The position numbers and the translations under genes are program-made. From contig NZ_CP009501.1 of the NCBI RefSeq assembly GCF_000969885.1, positions 124,001 through 188,000 of the forward strand: a stretch of 64,000 nt of DNA. The letters run 5' to 3'. Shown here in pieces: positions 43,814 through 53,717 of this stretch. Positions within the stretch are counted from its first letter, which is position 1, and every line of letters starts with the position of its first letter. The notes beneath the pieces are model-generated. The model did no database searches and had not been told where the DNA came from. It was given only the letters and a program-made list of their open reading frames with translations. Source of the stretch: Methanosarcina thermophila TM-1 (GTDB lineage Archaea > Halobacteriota > Methanosarcinia > Methanosarcinales > Methanosarcinaceae).

Positions 43814-45418
43814 ATGAAGTACATAGTAGTTACCGGTGGAGTGATGAGCGGGCTTGGAAAAGGCATTACCATCGCATCCATTGGCAGAAATCTTAAAAAC
43901 AAAGGTTATAAAGTTACAGCTATCAAAATCGATCCTTACATCAATATAGATGCAGGCACCATGAGCCCCTACCAGCACGGGGAAGTCTTCGTGCTCAAGG
44001 ACGGGGGTGAGGTTGACCTGGATCTTGGGAATTACGAGCGTTTCCTTGATACGGAACTTACAAGGGATCATAACATTACTACAGGCAAGATTTACCAGGA
44101 AGTAATTTCCAAAGAGAGAAGAGGGGACTATCTCGGAAAAACTGTCCAGATTATTCCTCATGTCACAAATGAGATCAAAAGCAGGATCAGGAAGGTTGCA
44201 GCCCGCAGCGGGGCTGATATCTGTCTTATTGAAATAGGAGGCACAGTTGGGGACATTGAGAGCATGCCTTTCCTTGAGGCTGTACGCCAGATGCACAGGG
44301 AAGAGCCTTCCGAAAATATTGTGTTTATTCATGTGACCCTGGTTATGGAAGACCTTCAGGGTGAACAGAAAACCAAGCCTACCCAGCACTCTGTAAAGGA
44401 ACTCCGAGCCCTTGGTCTCAGCCCAGAAGTGATCGTTGCAAGATCTAGAACTCCTCTTCAGGAAACTGCCAAAGAAAAAATTGCACTCTTCTGTGATGTG
44501 CCTCAGGAACTGGTTATCAGCGCCTATGATGCCGGCGACATTTATGAGGTGCCTCTTACGATAGAAGAGCAGGGCTTGACCAACCAGCTTATGAAACACC
44601 TGCAACTGGAATCTAAAGTCGAGAACGGCAGCTGGAAAGAGATGGTCGCAAAGATGAAATCCACAACCGATACGGTTAGACTGGCAATTATCGGTAAATA
44701 TACCAATCTTGAGGACGCTTATCTCAGCATCCTTGAGGCTGTCAAACATGGAGGGATTGATAACAAGTGCAGGGTTGAGGTTAGCATGGTTGAATCCGAG
44801 ACCCTGGAAGAGAACCCTGCTGAAGTTGAGAAGCTGAGACAGTACGATGGGATTCTTATTCCGGGCGGCTTTGGAGAGCGCGGCATTGAAGGGAAAATAC
44901 TGGCAATCAAGTTCGCCAGGGAAAACGATATCCCTTTCCTGGGAATTTGCTTGGGCATGCAGCTTGCGGTTATCGAATTTGCGAGGAATGTGGTTAAACT
45001 TGAGAATGCAAACAGCACAGAATTTGACGAGGATACTCCTTATCCTGTGATTGATATCTTGCCTGAGCAGGCATGTGTTGCGGGCATGGGCGGTACAATG
45101 CGCCTTGGAGACTATGAGGCTATCCTTAAAGAGGGTTCGCTTGCTTCAAAAATCTATGGAACCAATTACATTGTGGAACGGCACCGCCACAGGTATGAAG
45201 TTAACCCTGAGTTCGTGGACAAGCTTGAGTCCTTTGGCATTGTCTTTTCCGGTAAAAACAAGAACAGAATGGAGATTGTTGAGATCCCTGGCAAGCGTTT
45301 CTTCTTTGGCTCACAATTCCACCCTGAATTCAAGTCAAGACCGGGCAGGCCATCTCCCCCATTCAAAGGGTTTGTTGCAGCAATGTGCAAATACAGGAAG
45401 GAGAGAGAAAGGCAATAA
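43814..45418 (+). CDS. pyrG: CTP synthase
   Basis: The 534-aa enzyme makes CTP from UTP, ATP and glutamine. The N-terminal synthase domain begins [16 protein letters not shown] and contains [20 protein letters not shown]. The C-terminal glutamine amidotransferase has the nucleophile elbow GICLGMQLA and the His-Glu pair in [13 protein letters not shown]. It is full length. CTP feeds, among others, the CarS lipid step encoded at 19186-19713. GAGGAAGTTCCC precedes the ATG. Confidence 0.97.
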   Translation: MKYIVVTGGVMSGLGKGITIASIGRNLKNKGYKVTAIKIDPYINIDAGTMSPYQHGEVFVLKDGGEVDLDLGNYERFLDTELTRDHNITTGKIYQEVISKERRGDYLGKTVQIIPHVTNEIKSRIRKVAARSGADICLIEIGGTVGDIESMPFLEAVRQMHREEPSENIVFIHVTLVMEDLQGEQKTKPTQHSVKELRALGLSPEVIVARSRTPLQETAKEKIALFCDVPQELVISAYDAGDIYEVPLTIEEQGLTNQLMKHLQLESKVENGSWKEMVAKMKSTTDTVRLAIIGKYTNLEDAYLSILEAVKHGGIDNKCRVEVSMVESETLEENPAEVEKLRQYDGILIPGGFGERGIEGKILAIKFARENDIPFLGICLGMQLAVIEFARNVVKLENANSTEFDEDTPYPVIDILPEQACVAGMGGTMRLGDYEAILKEGSLASKIYGTNYIVERHRHRYEVNPEFVDKLESFGIVFSGKNKNRMEIVEIPGKRFFFGSQFHPEFKSRPGRPSPPFKGFVAAMCKYRKERERQ

Positions 45419-45466
45419 TGCCTGTACATACATCGCAACTTCACTAAATTTATAAAGGTGTACACT

Positions 45467-45601
45467 ATGGCAATGTCTAAAAAAGATATGGAGAAAAAGA
45501 AGAACGCTAAGAGAGAAAAGATTGCAGAGCTTGAAAAACTTGCTTCCTCAGGCAGCAAGGATGCTAAGAAAAAGCTTGCAAAGGCAAAGAAGAAAAAATA
45601 A
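45467..45601 (+). CDS. 44-aa lysine-rich protein downstream of pyrG
   Basis: A 44-codon ORF begins at ATG 45467 with AAAGGTG about 6 bases upstream and ends in TAA at 45601. It encodes MAMSKKDMEKKKNAKREK, then IAELEKLASSGSKDAKKKL and a Lys-rich end. It is 48 bp after pyrG on the same strand. The protein is very basic and helical, with no membrane part. The good ribosome site and clean frame support expression. I do not recognise the family; nucleic-acid binding is a guess. Confidence 0.65.
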   Translation: MAMSKKDMEKKKNAKREKIAELEKLASSGSKDAKKKLAKAKKKK

Positions 45602-45946
45602 TCTTTAATAAGTGTTTCTTTTCTATGTAGTGTGCGAGAAGGTTCCGGGATAATTCCCGCCGTCCCACCAATTTTATTTTGAGAATTTTAAATAAGTATT
45701 CTACGGATTTATTCCTTGTCAACTTGAAATATTCCGTTCTTTACTCAAAATTCCCAGAACTGCTTTTTCTAAAGCTATGTATCTTTTTTCTACGAAAAAC
45801 AGGTAATACGAAAAATAGGTAATTCTAACATTCAGAATTTTTGTTCATATGAATGTGATAAATTTTTATTTCAATTCTGTTTTAAAGTATTATAAAGGCT
45901 GTAATTTGCAGAAAATTCAAATTTATTTTAACAAAGTTTCAAATAT
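45602..45946. other. intergenic region with small hairpin
   Basis: A hairpin CGGGA-TAAT-TCCCG lies at about 45647-45660, in a GC-rich patch. It may end the pyrG transcript, although no T-run follows directly. The remainder is AT-rich and should carry the promoter of the DUF4013 gene. Confidence 0.4.
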
Positions 45947-45964
45947 TTGAAAAACTTAGTAATT

Positions 45965-46582
45965 ATGGGTGATTACGTGGAAAATATAAGTTTTTCAGAT
46001 GCTTTTAAGTACCCATTCAAAAAACCAAAAAGGCTTCTATACGGGCTCTGGCTGCTCATTCCGATTCTTGGATGGTTTATAATTTTCGGTTATAGTGTAA
46101 GGCTTGTCAATGAATTTATTGAAGGCAGATATGAAGGACCCATTAAACTCAACCCTATGGAAGACCTGAAGCTCGGGTTTGTTATTTTTCTTAAATCTAT
46201 TCCTTTCTATATCTTATATATAGCTATAATTGTTGCAGTAGATTCTGTCAATGAAACATTGGGATATCTTGTAAGCTTCCTGCTCGGTTTCTTTGTAGTT
46301 CAAATTCTTATGGTTAATTTCTTCAGAAAACAAACTATTGGGTCTTTTTTTGAGTTCCAACTGCTGGATATTGTCAGGGATAACCTTGGAGATTATATCA
46401 TAGCAATGCTGAAGCAATATGCTCTCACTATTGTTTTCCTAATACTTTCAATTATACTCGTAGGAATACCAGCTATGCTCTTTACAAGCTCGATATTCAT
46501 TGCAAACCTCTACGGAAGGCTTGTTGAACAGAGGCATAACCTCGCCTTAAAAACTCGATCGGATGATCCTGTTACAGTATAA
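45965..46582 (+). CDS. DUF4013 membrane protein
   Basis: The protein of about 205 aa has four to five hydrophobic segments and the DUF4013 opening (NISFSDAFKYPFKKPKRLLYG, in short SDAFKYPF, then GLWLLIPILGWFIIFGY). A RDNLGDYI segment precedes the last helices. The role of DUF4013 is unknown. ATG 45965 is chosen over the TTG at 45947; GTG at 45977, with GGTGAT close upstream, is also possible. Confidence 0.75.
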   Translation: MGDYVENISFSDAFKYPFKKPKRLLYGLWLLIPILGWFIIFGYSVRLVNEFIEGRYEGPIKLNPMEDLKLGFVIFLKSIPFYILYIAIIVAVDSVNETLGYLVSFLLGFFVVQILMVNFFRKQTIGSFFEFQLLDIVRDNLGDYIIAMLKQYALTIVFLILSIILVGIPAMLFTSSIFIANLYGRLVEQRHNLALKTRSDDPVTV

Positions 46583-46818
46583 CCAGGATGGATTCTATTG
46601 GCAGACCAGATTTTTTCCTGGCTGCCGAGTATTTTTCATTCTATAAAAGGAGCTGAAAACTACAAAAGCTGAAGTAAATAAGGAAACTGAAGGATCGGCA
46701 GAAGCTTTGCAGGTGTCTGTCAGTATCTCAACTTCGGGGAAATGCTTACTTTTTTGAGAGACACTTAGAGAAAATTATTTGAAGTATTACGAAGAGAGTA
46801 CAATTTTTGAGGACGTTT

Positions 46819-48654
46819 ATGGGAAGAAATTTGCTCTATCTTACACTACTATTATTTGTTTTTTTATTTGCTTCTGTTTCAGTTGCTTCTGCGGCCGATA
46901 TAGTTCTTGACACCGAACATCACCACCTTGGGGATAATTTTAAAGAAGAATTGAACCCTGGTGACCCGGAAGGGCTGGTTTACACAGCTACTTTTACCCT
47001 GGACCCTTCAGTGGATATAGAAAGTGCAGAACTTACAATGACAGGAAAAAGCATTGTTCCGGGGCCGACAAAAGAATTTCTGGATAAGGTATATCTCAAT
47101 GAAATAGAAATCGGAACCCTTAACGACTATGTTCCGGCAGAAACCCCGGATTCTACCTCGGTGAGCATTAAAATTCCGGTTCATCATTCTCTTTTCGATT
47201 CGGGAACCAACATCATAAAAATTAGCGCCGGGAGTAACGCTAACCGCAGTAATTATGATGACTTTGAGTTCTATAATCTTTCACTTCATTTAAGTGAAGT
47301 CGAACCTGTAACTCTGGCTCCGCCTTTAGAAGTCGCCTGGACCTATAAATTTCCGTGGAGATTAATACACGGGGCACCGGAATTCGAAATTCTTGCTGCG
47401 GATGGGGTTCTCTACATTTGCCAGGGTTATTCTGAAACCAGTGTTACAGCGATTAATGCGGAAACAGGTGAGTTACTCTGGGATAAGAATCTTACAGAGC
47501 AGGGTCACCTCGGGTATAAGGATGGGGTTTTAATTGTTTTAAGCTATCCAACTGTTGATGCACTGAATGCAAAGAACGGTGAACTTTTATGGAGTAGAGG
47601 CTATCAGGGTGGTTGGCCGGATATTCCCCTTATTTTTGGGGATACTTTGTTTGTGAGCGAGTATGGTAGCAGGTATGTGACTGCCATTGATATTGGGAGT
47701 AGCGCCCTGAAATGGGATTATGAAATTAATTTAACAGGCTCTAGAAATACTGGTAGTTATTATTTATCAGGTCTCCAGACAAACGGAAATGTTCTCGCAC
47801 TCCGATATAATATATATGATATTCCTTACGAACACGGTTTAATCGCACTCGATATAGATACAGGAAAAGAGGTCTGGAGATATACGGATTTAAGAGAACA
47901 CTCCCCTGATCCTCTCTTCTACAAAGATTTGATCTATATTGGAGGCGAAGAAATTGTTGCGTTATCTGCTAAATCGGGTGAGGAAGTTTGGAAAACAGAT
48001 ACTAACGGATAGGTAATAAGTACTGAAATAAAGGATGGTAAATTAGTTGTTAAGGAGGAATTATCTAACTATTCCCGCAGGTCTGTAGTTTTAGATGTGA
48101 ATACAGGAGAAATTTTGGAAGAGTTCCCCAGTTCGGAACGATATTTCTCGTCGTCCGCGGTTACTGATGAATATGTATATTCCACATCCGGGTGCAAGAT
48201 AAGGGTTTTCGACCCCGTCACAGGGGAACCTGTATGGAGCAGCAGCAGGATAAAAGGTGCTGCACTATCAGAACCAACACTTTACAAAGATAAATTATAT
48301 CTGGTCTCAAGTGACGGAGTATTATATGCCTTTGAGCAGGGGGAAGGAGGATTATTCTTTACCAGAGGCCTCGAGGATTCTGCTATCCTTTACTTGCCCC
48401 CAGTTGCTACTGCTGGAATGCTTTTTCTGCTGCCCTTCCTTCTCAGAAAAAATGAAAACAAAACCCTTGTTCTTGGTTACTGGTTGATAGCTCTTGTGGG
48501 AGTTCTTTTGCTTTCATTTATAGCTATACAGCCATATTTCATTGCATGGGATATATTCGGAATGCTGACTTTTCTGGTCTTATGTGCCCTGGGTGTGATA
48601 TTGCTGTTTGGCATTATATTTCTTGTCTTTGGGCTCCTAAAAAGGAGGAAATAA
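46819..48654 (+). CDS. PQQ-type beta-propeller membrane protein with in-frame UAG
   Basis: ATG 46819, with GAGG 7 bases upstream, starts a signal peptide (LLLFVFLFASVSVASA). A beta-sandwich domain (about 25-160) and PQQ-like propeller repeats follow (AINAETGELLWDKN, ALDIDTGKEVWRY, ALSAKSGEEVWKT). Codon 398 (48010-48012) is TAG. The same frame continues with no other stop through more repeats (VLDVNTGEILEEF, VFDPVTGEPVWSS) and three membrane helices to TAA at 48654. Read through, the product is 611 aa; stopped, it is 397 aa, secreted and unanchored. The UAG may be read as pyrrolysine or be a simple nonsense mutation. Function is unknown. Confidence 0.7.
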
Positions 48655-48843
48655 TGGAGAGCAGAAAAAAATCTTCCACTTCTGGAAATAAACTAATTTA
48701 ACTCCCAGGAAAACTGCTTGCCTTTCGCGTATACGAATCCGGATGCCGGGAAGTAAGAAGCTTCACGGGTTAAAAAGAGCAGGTAGATAGCTGGATTAAC
48801 CAGCTTCTTCTTTTATTTAACCTTCTTTTGAGTTATCAGCCTC

Positions 48844-50160
48844 TCAGCTCATCTGCAGCGGGTCTACCTTCATATATTCCCTGAGTACAGTTGTTGCATA
48901 ACTTCCTTTTGGCAGCATGAATTCAAGCACAGCTTTTGATTTTCCGGGGTTAAGTTCATCTTCGTTAACCTCAAACTTCGGTTCAACCTGAAGGAGGATT
49001 TCCCTCCTGGCACCTTTTGAACTCATTTCCGGAATTTCTTCAATATTGAAACCCTGCAGAGGAACTTTTAATTCTTCAAGAACCACCTGCTCGATTTCTC
49101 CCGGAACGCCTGAAGCAAACTCCGTATCATAGCCCGGAAGGGGAGCGGTTATGAATGCCCTTTTTCTTTTAATCAGGTTGTTCATGGCATTTACAGTCTC
49201 AGCGGTAACTTTTTCAGTTTTTGATGAATCAGGCAGCCCGAGCTCATTCTTAAAACAGACAATATCGCCTTCCACAGCCTGATTTAAGGGAAGACCTTTT
49301 TCAATTCTTCTGCACAGGATGGTATTATAAATATACGACTGGTAACCATGCACGAATATTCTGTACAGGTTTTTCGGGAGCACCAGAAAAGCGCCTGCGA
49401 AGTCATCAGGGTTAGCTATCAGATGGTTCATCATTGCCCTTTCGTGCCCAAGACGTAAAGGATAGATTTTTAGCCCCTCCTTAAAATTACGGGTTTCCTT
49501 TACGAACTGACGAGCCTGTTTTGTTTCTTCCGGCTCATAAGGGAAGGGTTCGGCAATATAGAGCATGGCAGCTTTTTCGAAATTTCCCTCTACAATGGTT
49601 TTCCCTACCAGATGTGTAACAGGGCGTACAGAGCCAAAACGCTGGATTCCGAAGAAGTTGGGGACGCCTCCCTGAGCTACGATCTCGTTTGTAGTCTTTT
49701 CTAACAGTTTGCCTGCTTCCTCAGTCGAACGGGCTATGTTCCGTATAGTAATTATGAAATCATTTCCCCAAAGGTCTCCTAATTCTACGGGTTTACGGGA
49801 GCGTCCAAGGACTTTCAGCTCTATGTCTTTTAAATGGACTTTTTCAATTTCGGAGGCATCAATATCAAAAATGCTGATTTTCTGAGTGGTAAGTGCACGT
49901 TTATCCTTTGTGCCTGCAACACTGATCCTTTTCTGGCTTATCTTAAGAATTTTCGCAAGGGTCCGGGTAAAATGGTGGGTGTCCCAATCTCGTTTTACAA
50001 GCTCAAGGATAAGATATTTTCCTTCCTGTCCTTCTTCCCGATTCGTAATCTCTTTAACAATAAAATCTTCCACTTCCTGGCGGAGCTGTCCCCCAAGACC
50101 GTCGGTATCTGTGGAGTAAAGGTTTACTCCGATCTGTTTTTCAATTTCCGGCACTTGCAT
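48844..50160 (-). CDS. truD: tRNA pseudouridine(13) synthase
   Basis: TruD modifies U13 in tRNA. The 438-aa protein shows the signature VAGTKDKRALTTQK with the catalytic Asp, NFFGIQRFGSVRPVTH, and the TruD insertion. The start MQVPEIEKQIG at 50160 is chosen, since AAAGGAGAG lies upstream of it. The longer frame to 50223 would overlap the transglutaminase gene and adds unlikely residues. It follows the transglutaminase-like gene on the same strand after about 34 bp. Confidence 0.93.
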   Translation of the reverse strand: MQVPEIEKQIGVNLYSTDTDGLGGQLRQEVEDFIVKEITNREEGQEGKYLILELVKRDWDTHHFTRTLAKILKISQKRISVAGTKDKRALTTQKISIFDIDASEIEKVHLKDIELKVLGRSRKPVELGDLWGNDFIITIRNIARSTEEAGKLLEKTTNEIVAQGGVPNFFGIQRFGSVRPVTHLVGKTIVEGNFEKAAMLYIAEPFPYEPEETKQARQFVKETRNFKEGLKIYPLRLGHERAMMNHLIANPDDFAGAFLVLPKNLYRIFVHGYQSYIYNTILCRRIEKGLPLNQAVEGDIVCFKNELGLPDSSKTEKVTAETVNAMNNLIKRKRAFITAPLPGYDTEFASGVPGEIEQVVLEELKVPLQGFNIEEIPEMSSKGARREILLQVEPKFEVNEDELNPGKSKAVLEFMLPKGSYATTVLREYMKVDPLQMS

Positions 50161-50194
50161 GATTAAAAAGCTCTCCTTTATGTATCTGATGAAG

Positions 50195-51442
50195 TTATAA
50201 AGGCCACCTTGGGTCGATATCAATAACCTTTACTACACTCGTGTTTACGAAAGTCCAGCTCCTGTATGCTTCATCTCCTTCATTTTCCTTACTTCTCACC
50301 TGGGCTGTTTTCCCGGGAAGTCCGCCTGCATAAAGGCTTGATGTTGGGTCAAGCATCAGCCAGGAGCCGTATTCGTCGGCAAGATAATTCACATCGACAT
50401 CTCCATAATAAGCTCTGATTCCTTCTACTGAGGCCTCTGTTTCATTGGTTCCATTACCTATATAAACAGCTGCAAAGGCATGGGTGTCGGTCAGGTAAAC
50501 CCGGGTTGTGCCTCCTATAGCCTCAAGCAGGGATGAAAGAAGGATTGCCTGGTCTTCGCAGTCTCCGGCTCCTATTCTCAGAGTAACGTTGGCAGGCTCC
50601 CAGATATCATTACCCCTTGGGTCACTGACATATTCGATATTCTCTTTTACCATGTCAAAGAGGGCACAGATCTGATAAATATTATATTTTCCCGGATATA
50701 AGCGAGCCACTTCGGCTGCCTTTCCCCTTACATTAGGTTCGGCTGGCTCAACAAGTCGGTTTATGGTTTTAAAGGAAGAAGCAGGATTGTATCGGTAAAC
50801 TGGATCCGATTTCTCTGGCATTGGTTTCAGGTTTACAGTGAAATCTTTAAGGAAATAGGATTCGTACTCATGCCATTTACCCTCAGAAGTAGAGGCAAGC
50901 AGCCAGAGGACAATCCTGAAACTGGCGCTTTCTTCTTCGGGAATCTGAACTGCGATTACTCCGAGATTTTTCTCCTCACCGGGAGGAATCAAAACTCCAC
51001 AATCCTCAGAATAAATCCTGTTTTCGGAAGCATTAACCGAAACACCATACCTATCAATAAAAATCGGATTTCGCCCTTCGTTTTTAATGCTGGTTCTTAT
51101 ATACCCCACTCCTCCCTGGAAAAACTCTGAGGTCTGGTAGCTACTGCTCAGAGAGAAACCAGGCTGCAGCGGGGTTCGCAGGATTGGCGTAGGCTCACTT
51201 TTCCTGGGAGAATATTTGGGTATTGCAGGAGAAGTAAATAAAGCCGGCTCAGGTGTAAAAACAACCTCCTGGCTTCCGGGTTCCAGTCCTGCTATAATAT
51301 AGCCTGTCACTTCATCTTTAAAATTCTCAATAGAATCCGAAGACAGTACCCCGGTAAGTGCGGCAAGTATAAGGCATAGGCATGCGCATAAAACAGCAAT
51401 TATTGAGGCTGTTTCCTTTCCCGAATCCTCTGATTCTCTCAT
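50195..51442 (-). CDS. transglutaminase-like membrane-anchored protein
   Basis: The 415-aa protein has a single N-terminal membrane helix (IIAVLCACLCLILAAL), a linker, an Ig-like domain (about 90-205) and a transglutaminase-like fold. The likely catalytic residues are Cys in GAGDCEDQAILL, His in TDTHAFAAVY and Asp in WLMLDPT. Such archaeal proteins are probably extracellular peptidases or crosslinkers, but the substrate is unknown. It is upstream of truD, probably co-transcribed. Confidence 0.82.
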   Translation of the reverse strand: MRESEDSGKETASIIAVLCACLCLILAALTGVLSSDSIENFKDEVTGYIIAGLEPGSQEVVFTPEPALFTSPAIPKYSPRKSEPTPILRTPLQPGFSLSSSYQTSEFFQGGVGYIRTSIKNEGRNPIFIDRYGVSVNASENRIYSEDCGVLIPPGEEKNLGVIAVQIPEEESASFRIVLWLLASTSEGKWHEYESYFLKDFTVNLKPMPEKSDPVYRYNPASSFKTINRLVEPAEPNVRGKAAEVARLYPGKYNIYQICALFDMVKENIEYVSDPRGNDIWEPANVTLRIGAGDCEDQAILLSSLLEAIGGTTRVYLTDTHAFAAVYIGNGTNETEASVEGIRAYYGDVDVNYLADEYGSWLMLDPTSSLYAGGLPGKTAQVRSKENEGDEAYRSWTFVNTSVVKVIDIDPRWPL

Positions 51443-51560
51443 GAGCCCTCCTGACCAGATATCACAAAATATCTATCATCGGAGAAGCTATCGTATTGAT
51501 AGCTTCTACTATTTAATTTCAGTGTAGCTTCTCTAAACCTGGTTTTCAGGTTTCTGGAAC

Positions 51561-51908
51561 TTAAACAAGTTTAAGATCTCGCGTAATTTTATCTATAAGC
51601 TCTTCCTTTGCCGGTCCAATTCCTAGAGCTGTAACAGTTCCCGGTGGAATTTCCGTAAGCCCTGCATCCTGTATAAGGGCAGTAGGAAGTCCTTCCCGCC
51701 TTGCTTTTTCCTTAAGCTCATAAAGATCTTTAAGTGTAGGAACCCTCAGGACAATTTTCTTCTGTCCGCCTTCTTTCCATTTTTCAAGATCACTTTTGCT
51801 TGCCCACTCCGCAGCCGAAATGGCAGCGTGAGCTACCTGTACTGCAAACTTGCCTTTAGAAAGTTTCAAATCGTCCCTTGTGACTATACACTGTTTATAT
51901 TCACTCAT
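51561..51908 (-). CDS. pth2: peptidyl-tRNA hydrolase Pth2
   Basis: The 115-aa protein matches the archaeal/eukaryal Pth2 family: [20 protein letters not shown], then QVAHAAISA, and the C-terminal [19 protein letters not shown]. It releases tRNA from stalled peptidyl-tRNA. It is complete and stands alone on the minus strand. Confidence 0.96.
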   Translation of the reverse strand: MSEYKQCIVTRDDLKLSKGKFAVQVAHAAISAAEWASKSDLEKWKEGGQKKIVLRVPTLKDLYELKEKARREGLPTALIQDAGLTEIPPGTVTALGIGPAKEELIDKITRDLKLV

Positions 51909-52114
51909 CCTTTGCCTCGGGTTTATTCAAAGTACATCTATTTCTTAAAGGTTTTTGATGCGACTGCCGAATCCATCTACATCTTGGTCTCTACACTTAT
52001 TTTCAGGTCATTTAATTGCGGTCTGTCGGCTGCATTAAAAATGATAAAACCTAATGTCTTTACTTGAAGAGCTGATTTCAGTTATATATATGGAGAATTC
52101 CATTTATAATTCTT

Positions 52115-53101
52115 TCACAAAATACTTACAATGTATTCCATGATATATTCTGCAGGGTTTATTCCCCAGGCATCAAAAATACCTTTTCCTGACGGGGTTC
52201 CGTTGACCTCAAGAATTTTAGGACTTCCTCCTGTCTGGCTGGAATGAATCTTAACTTCTTTTCCTAGATTGTCAGTCATACCTTCTACAATATCTACACC
52301 TGCAAAAACCGTGCCTATTGCCAGTGCAGCTTTCTCAGCAATTTCTTTTTGCTCTTCCGTAAGCGAGCACCTGTCTGCGCTTCCTCCCTGGCTAAGGTTG
52401 TTAATCCAGGAGCCAGATGCCGCTTTACGGTAAATGGCACCTATAGCCCTGCCACCAACGACAAAGGCTCTAATATCTCTTCCAGGATTCTCTATAAACT
52501 CCTGAATATACAGCATACCTCTCTCTTCAAGCAATTTATTGAGGATTGCTTCCAGGGATGAAGATTCTATCTTTCTGTCCGAAAATCTGACTTTCCCATG
52601 CTTTACTCTTGCAATGTCCTTTCCCTTATACCCGAATACAGGCTTTATAACGGCATCTCCGAACCTTGATATTACCCTCAGAGCCGACTCTACATCCTGT
52701 ACTGCCACAGTTTCGGGCACTGGCAGTCCGGCCCTTGCCAGAAGATAGGAAGCATGGTACTTATTTGCGGCATTCCGGATCGCTTCAGGGGAATTGACAA
52801 CAGGGATTCCTTCGGCTTCAAGTTCCCGCAGAATATCAAACCTTAAAGACACGCCTTCAAAGGCTCCTGCGCCTACGTCCCTTACAATTATAGCATCAAG
52901 ATCTCTAAGATCTATATTTCCTACTTTAAAGACTGTCGTTAATTTCCTGGCTATTGGCTCGTCAGTTATCGTATTAATGCCGACCTCTGCAGCCCTGAGG
53001 TCCAGAATAAAAGGAGAAAAACCTTTCTTTCTTGCTGCATCAGTAAGTGCTCTGGCTGTCCAGTCTCCAGGGTCAGTAATTATAATTCCTACTTTTTTCA
53101 T
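52115..53101 (-). CDS. mptN: ATP-grasp ligase, probable tetrahydromethanopterin-glutamate ligase
   Basis: The 328-aa RimK-type ATP-grasp enzyme has [23 protein letters not shown] (in short the N-S-P then NKYHA region), the ATP-binding [11 protein letters not shown], and the metal site [10 protein letters not shown]. MptN adds glutamate to tetrahydromethanopterin, giving tetrahydrosarcinapterin, the form Methanosarcina uses. Length and subgroup fit, but a RimK/CofF-type glutamate ligase cannot be excluded from sequence alone, so the symbol is provisional. Confidence 0.65.
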   Translation of the reverse strand: MKKVGIIITDPGDWTARALTDAARKKGFSPFILDLRAAEVGINTITDEPIARKLTTVFKVGNIDLRDLDAIIVRDVGAGAFEGVSLRFDILRELEAEGIPVVNSPEAIRNAANKYHASYLLARAGLPVPETVAVQDVESALRVISRFGDAVIKPVFGYKGKDIARVKHGKVRFSDRKIESSSLEAILNKLLEERGMLYIQEFIENPGRDIRAFVVGGRAIGAIYRKAASGSWINNLSQGGSADRCSLTEEQKEIAEKAALAIGTVFAGVDIVEGMTDNLGKEVKIHSSQTGGSPKILEVNGTPSGKGIFDAWGINPAEYIMEYIVSIL

Positions 53102-53292
53102 GGAGTATCATCGGGAGAATACAAGATCAACTTTACGATAAGTAAGTAAAGCAGATACGGATATGTAAGCAGATGAGGAATACAGTACATCTAAAAGGTT
53201 TTGTGCGTCTCTTGTGTAAGTATGGTAAGGGAAGCGGCTTTTTCAGTAAGCTTAAAAGTTAAATCGGGTAGATTGTTTTTTGTTCTTTTCTT

Positions 53293-53682
53293 TCAGTCCT
53301 GCTCCGGAAGTGTTTCCAGCCCCTGCTTTTTCCTGTAATCGTTAATTGCCCTGTGGATAGCTTCCCTGGAAACGACTGAACACTCCAGTTTGCCTGGAGG
53401 CAAGCCTTCAAGAGCTTCGGCAACTGCCTCGTTTGTCAGGTTCCAGGCTTCTTCCAGGGTTTTGCCTTTTATCATTTCAGTCGCCATGCTGCTGGATGCA
53501 ATCGCTGCCGCACAACCGAATGTCTTGAACTTTACGTCCTCAATGCGGTTATCCCTGATTTTCAGGAAAATCTTCATGTGATCCCCATGTGGGTTTCCTG
53601 CTTCTCCAACGCCGTCAGCATCCTCAATTTCCCCTACGTTCCTGGGATTCATGAAGTGATCCATAACTTTTTTATTATACAT
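53293..53682 (-). CDS. IscU/NifU-type Fe-S scaffold protein with a missing cysteine
   Basis: The 129-aa scaffold-type protein has KVMDHFMNPRNVGEIEDADG, the second cysteine in FGCAAAIASSS and the third in LECSVVSREAIH. The usual first motif NPxCGD reads NPHGDHM, so the first ligand cysteine is absent and the loop is one residue shorter. It lies 35 bp after the cysteine desulfurase gene. Cluster assembly may use a different ligand, such as the new His. The remaining family features are intact, so it is not simply decayed. Confidence 0.88.
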   Translation of the reverse strand: MYNKKVMDHFMNPRNVGEIEDADGVGEAGNPHGDHMKIFLKIRDNRIEDVKFKTFGCAAAIASSSMATEMIKGKTLEEAWNLTNEAVAEALEGLPPGKLECSVVSREAIHRAINDYRKKQGLETLPEQD

Positions 53683-53717
53683 ATAGTTCCCCAGACCTTG
53701 TTATTTTATACGTCTTT

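Noticed and set aside
45647-45672. CCGCCGTCCCACCA as a tRNA 3' end with CCA
   Set aside because: There is no T loop or matching 5' acceptor strand nearby, and other tRNAs here do not encode CCA.
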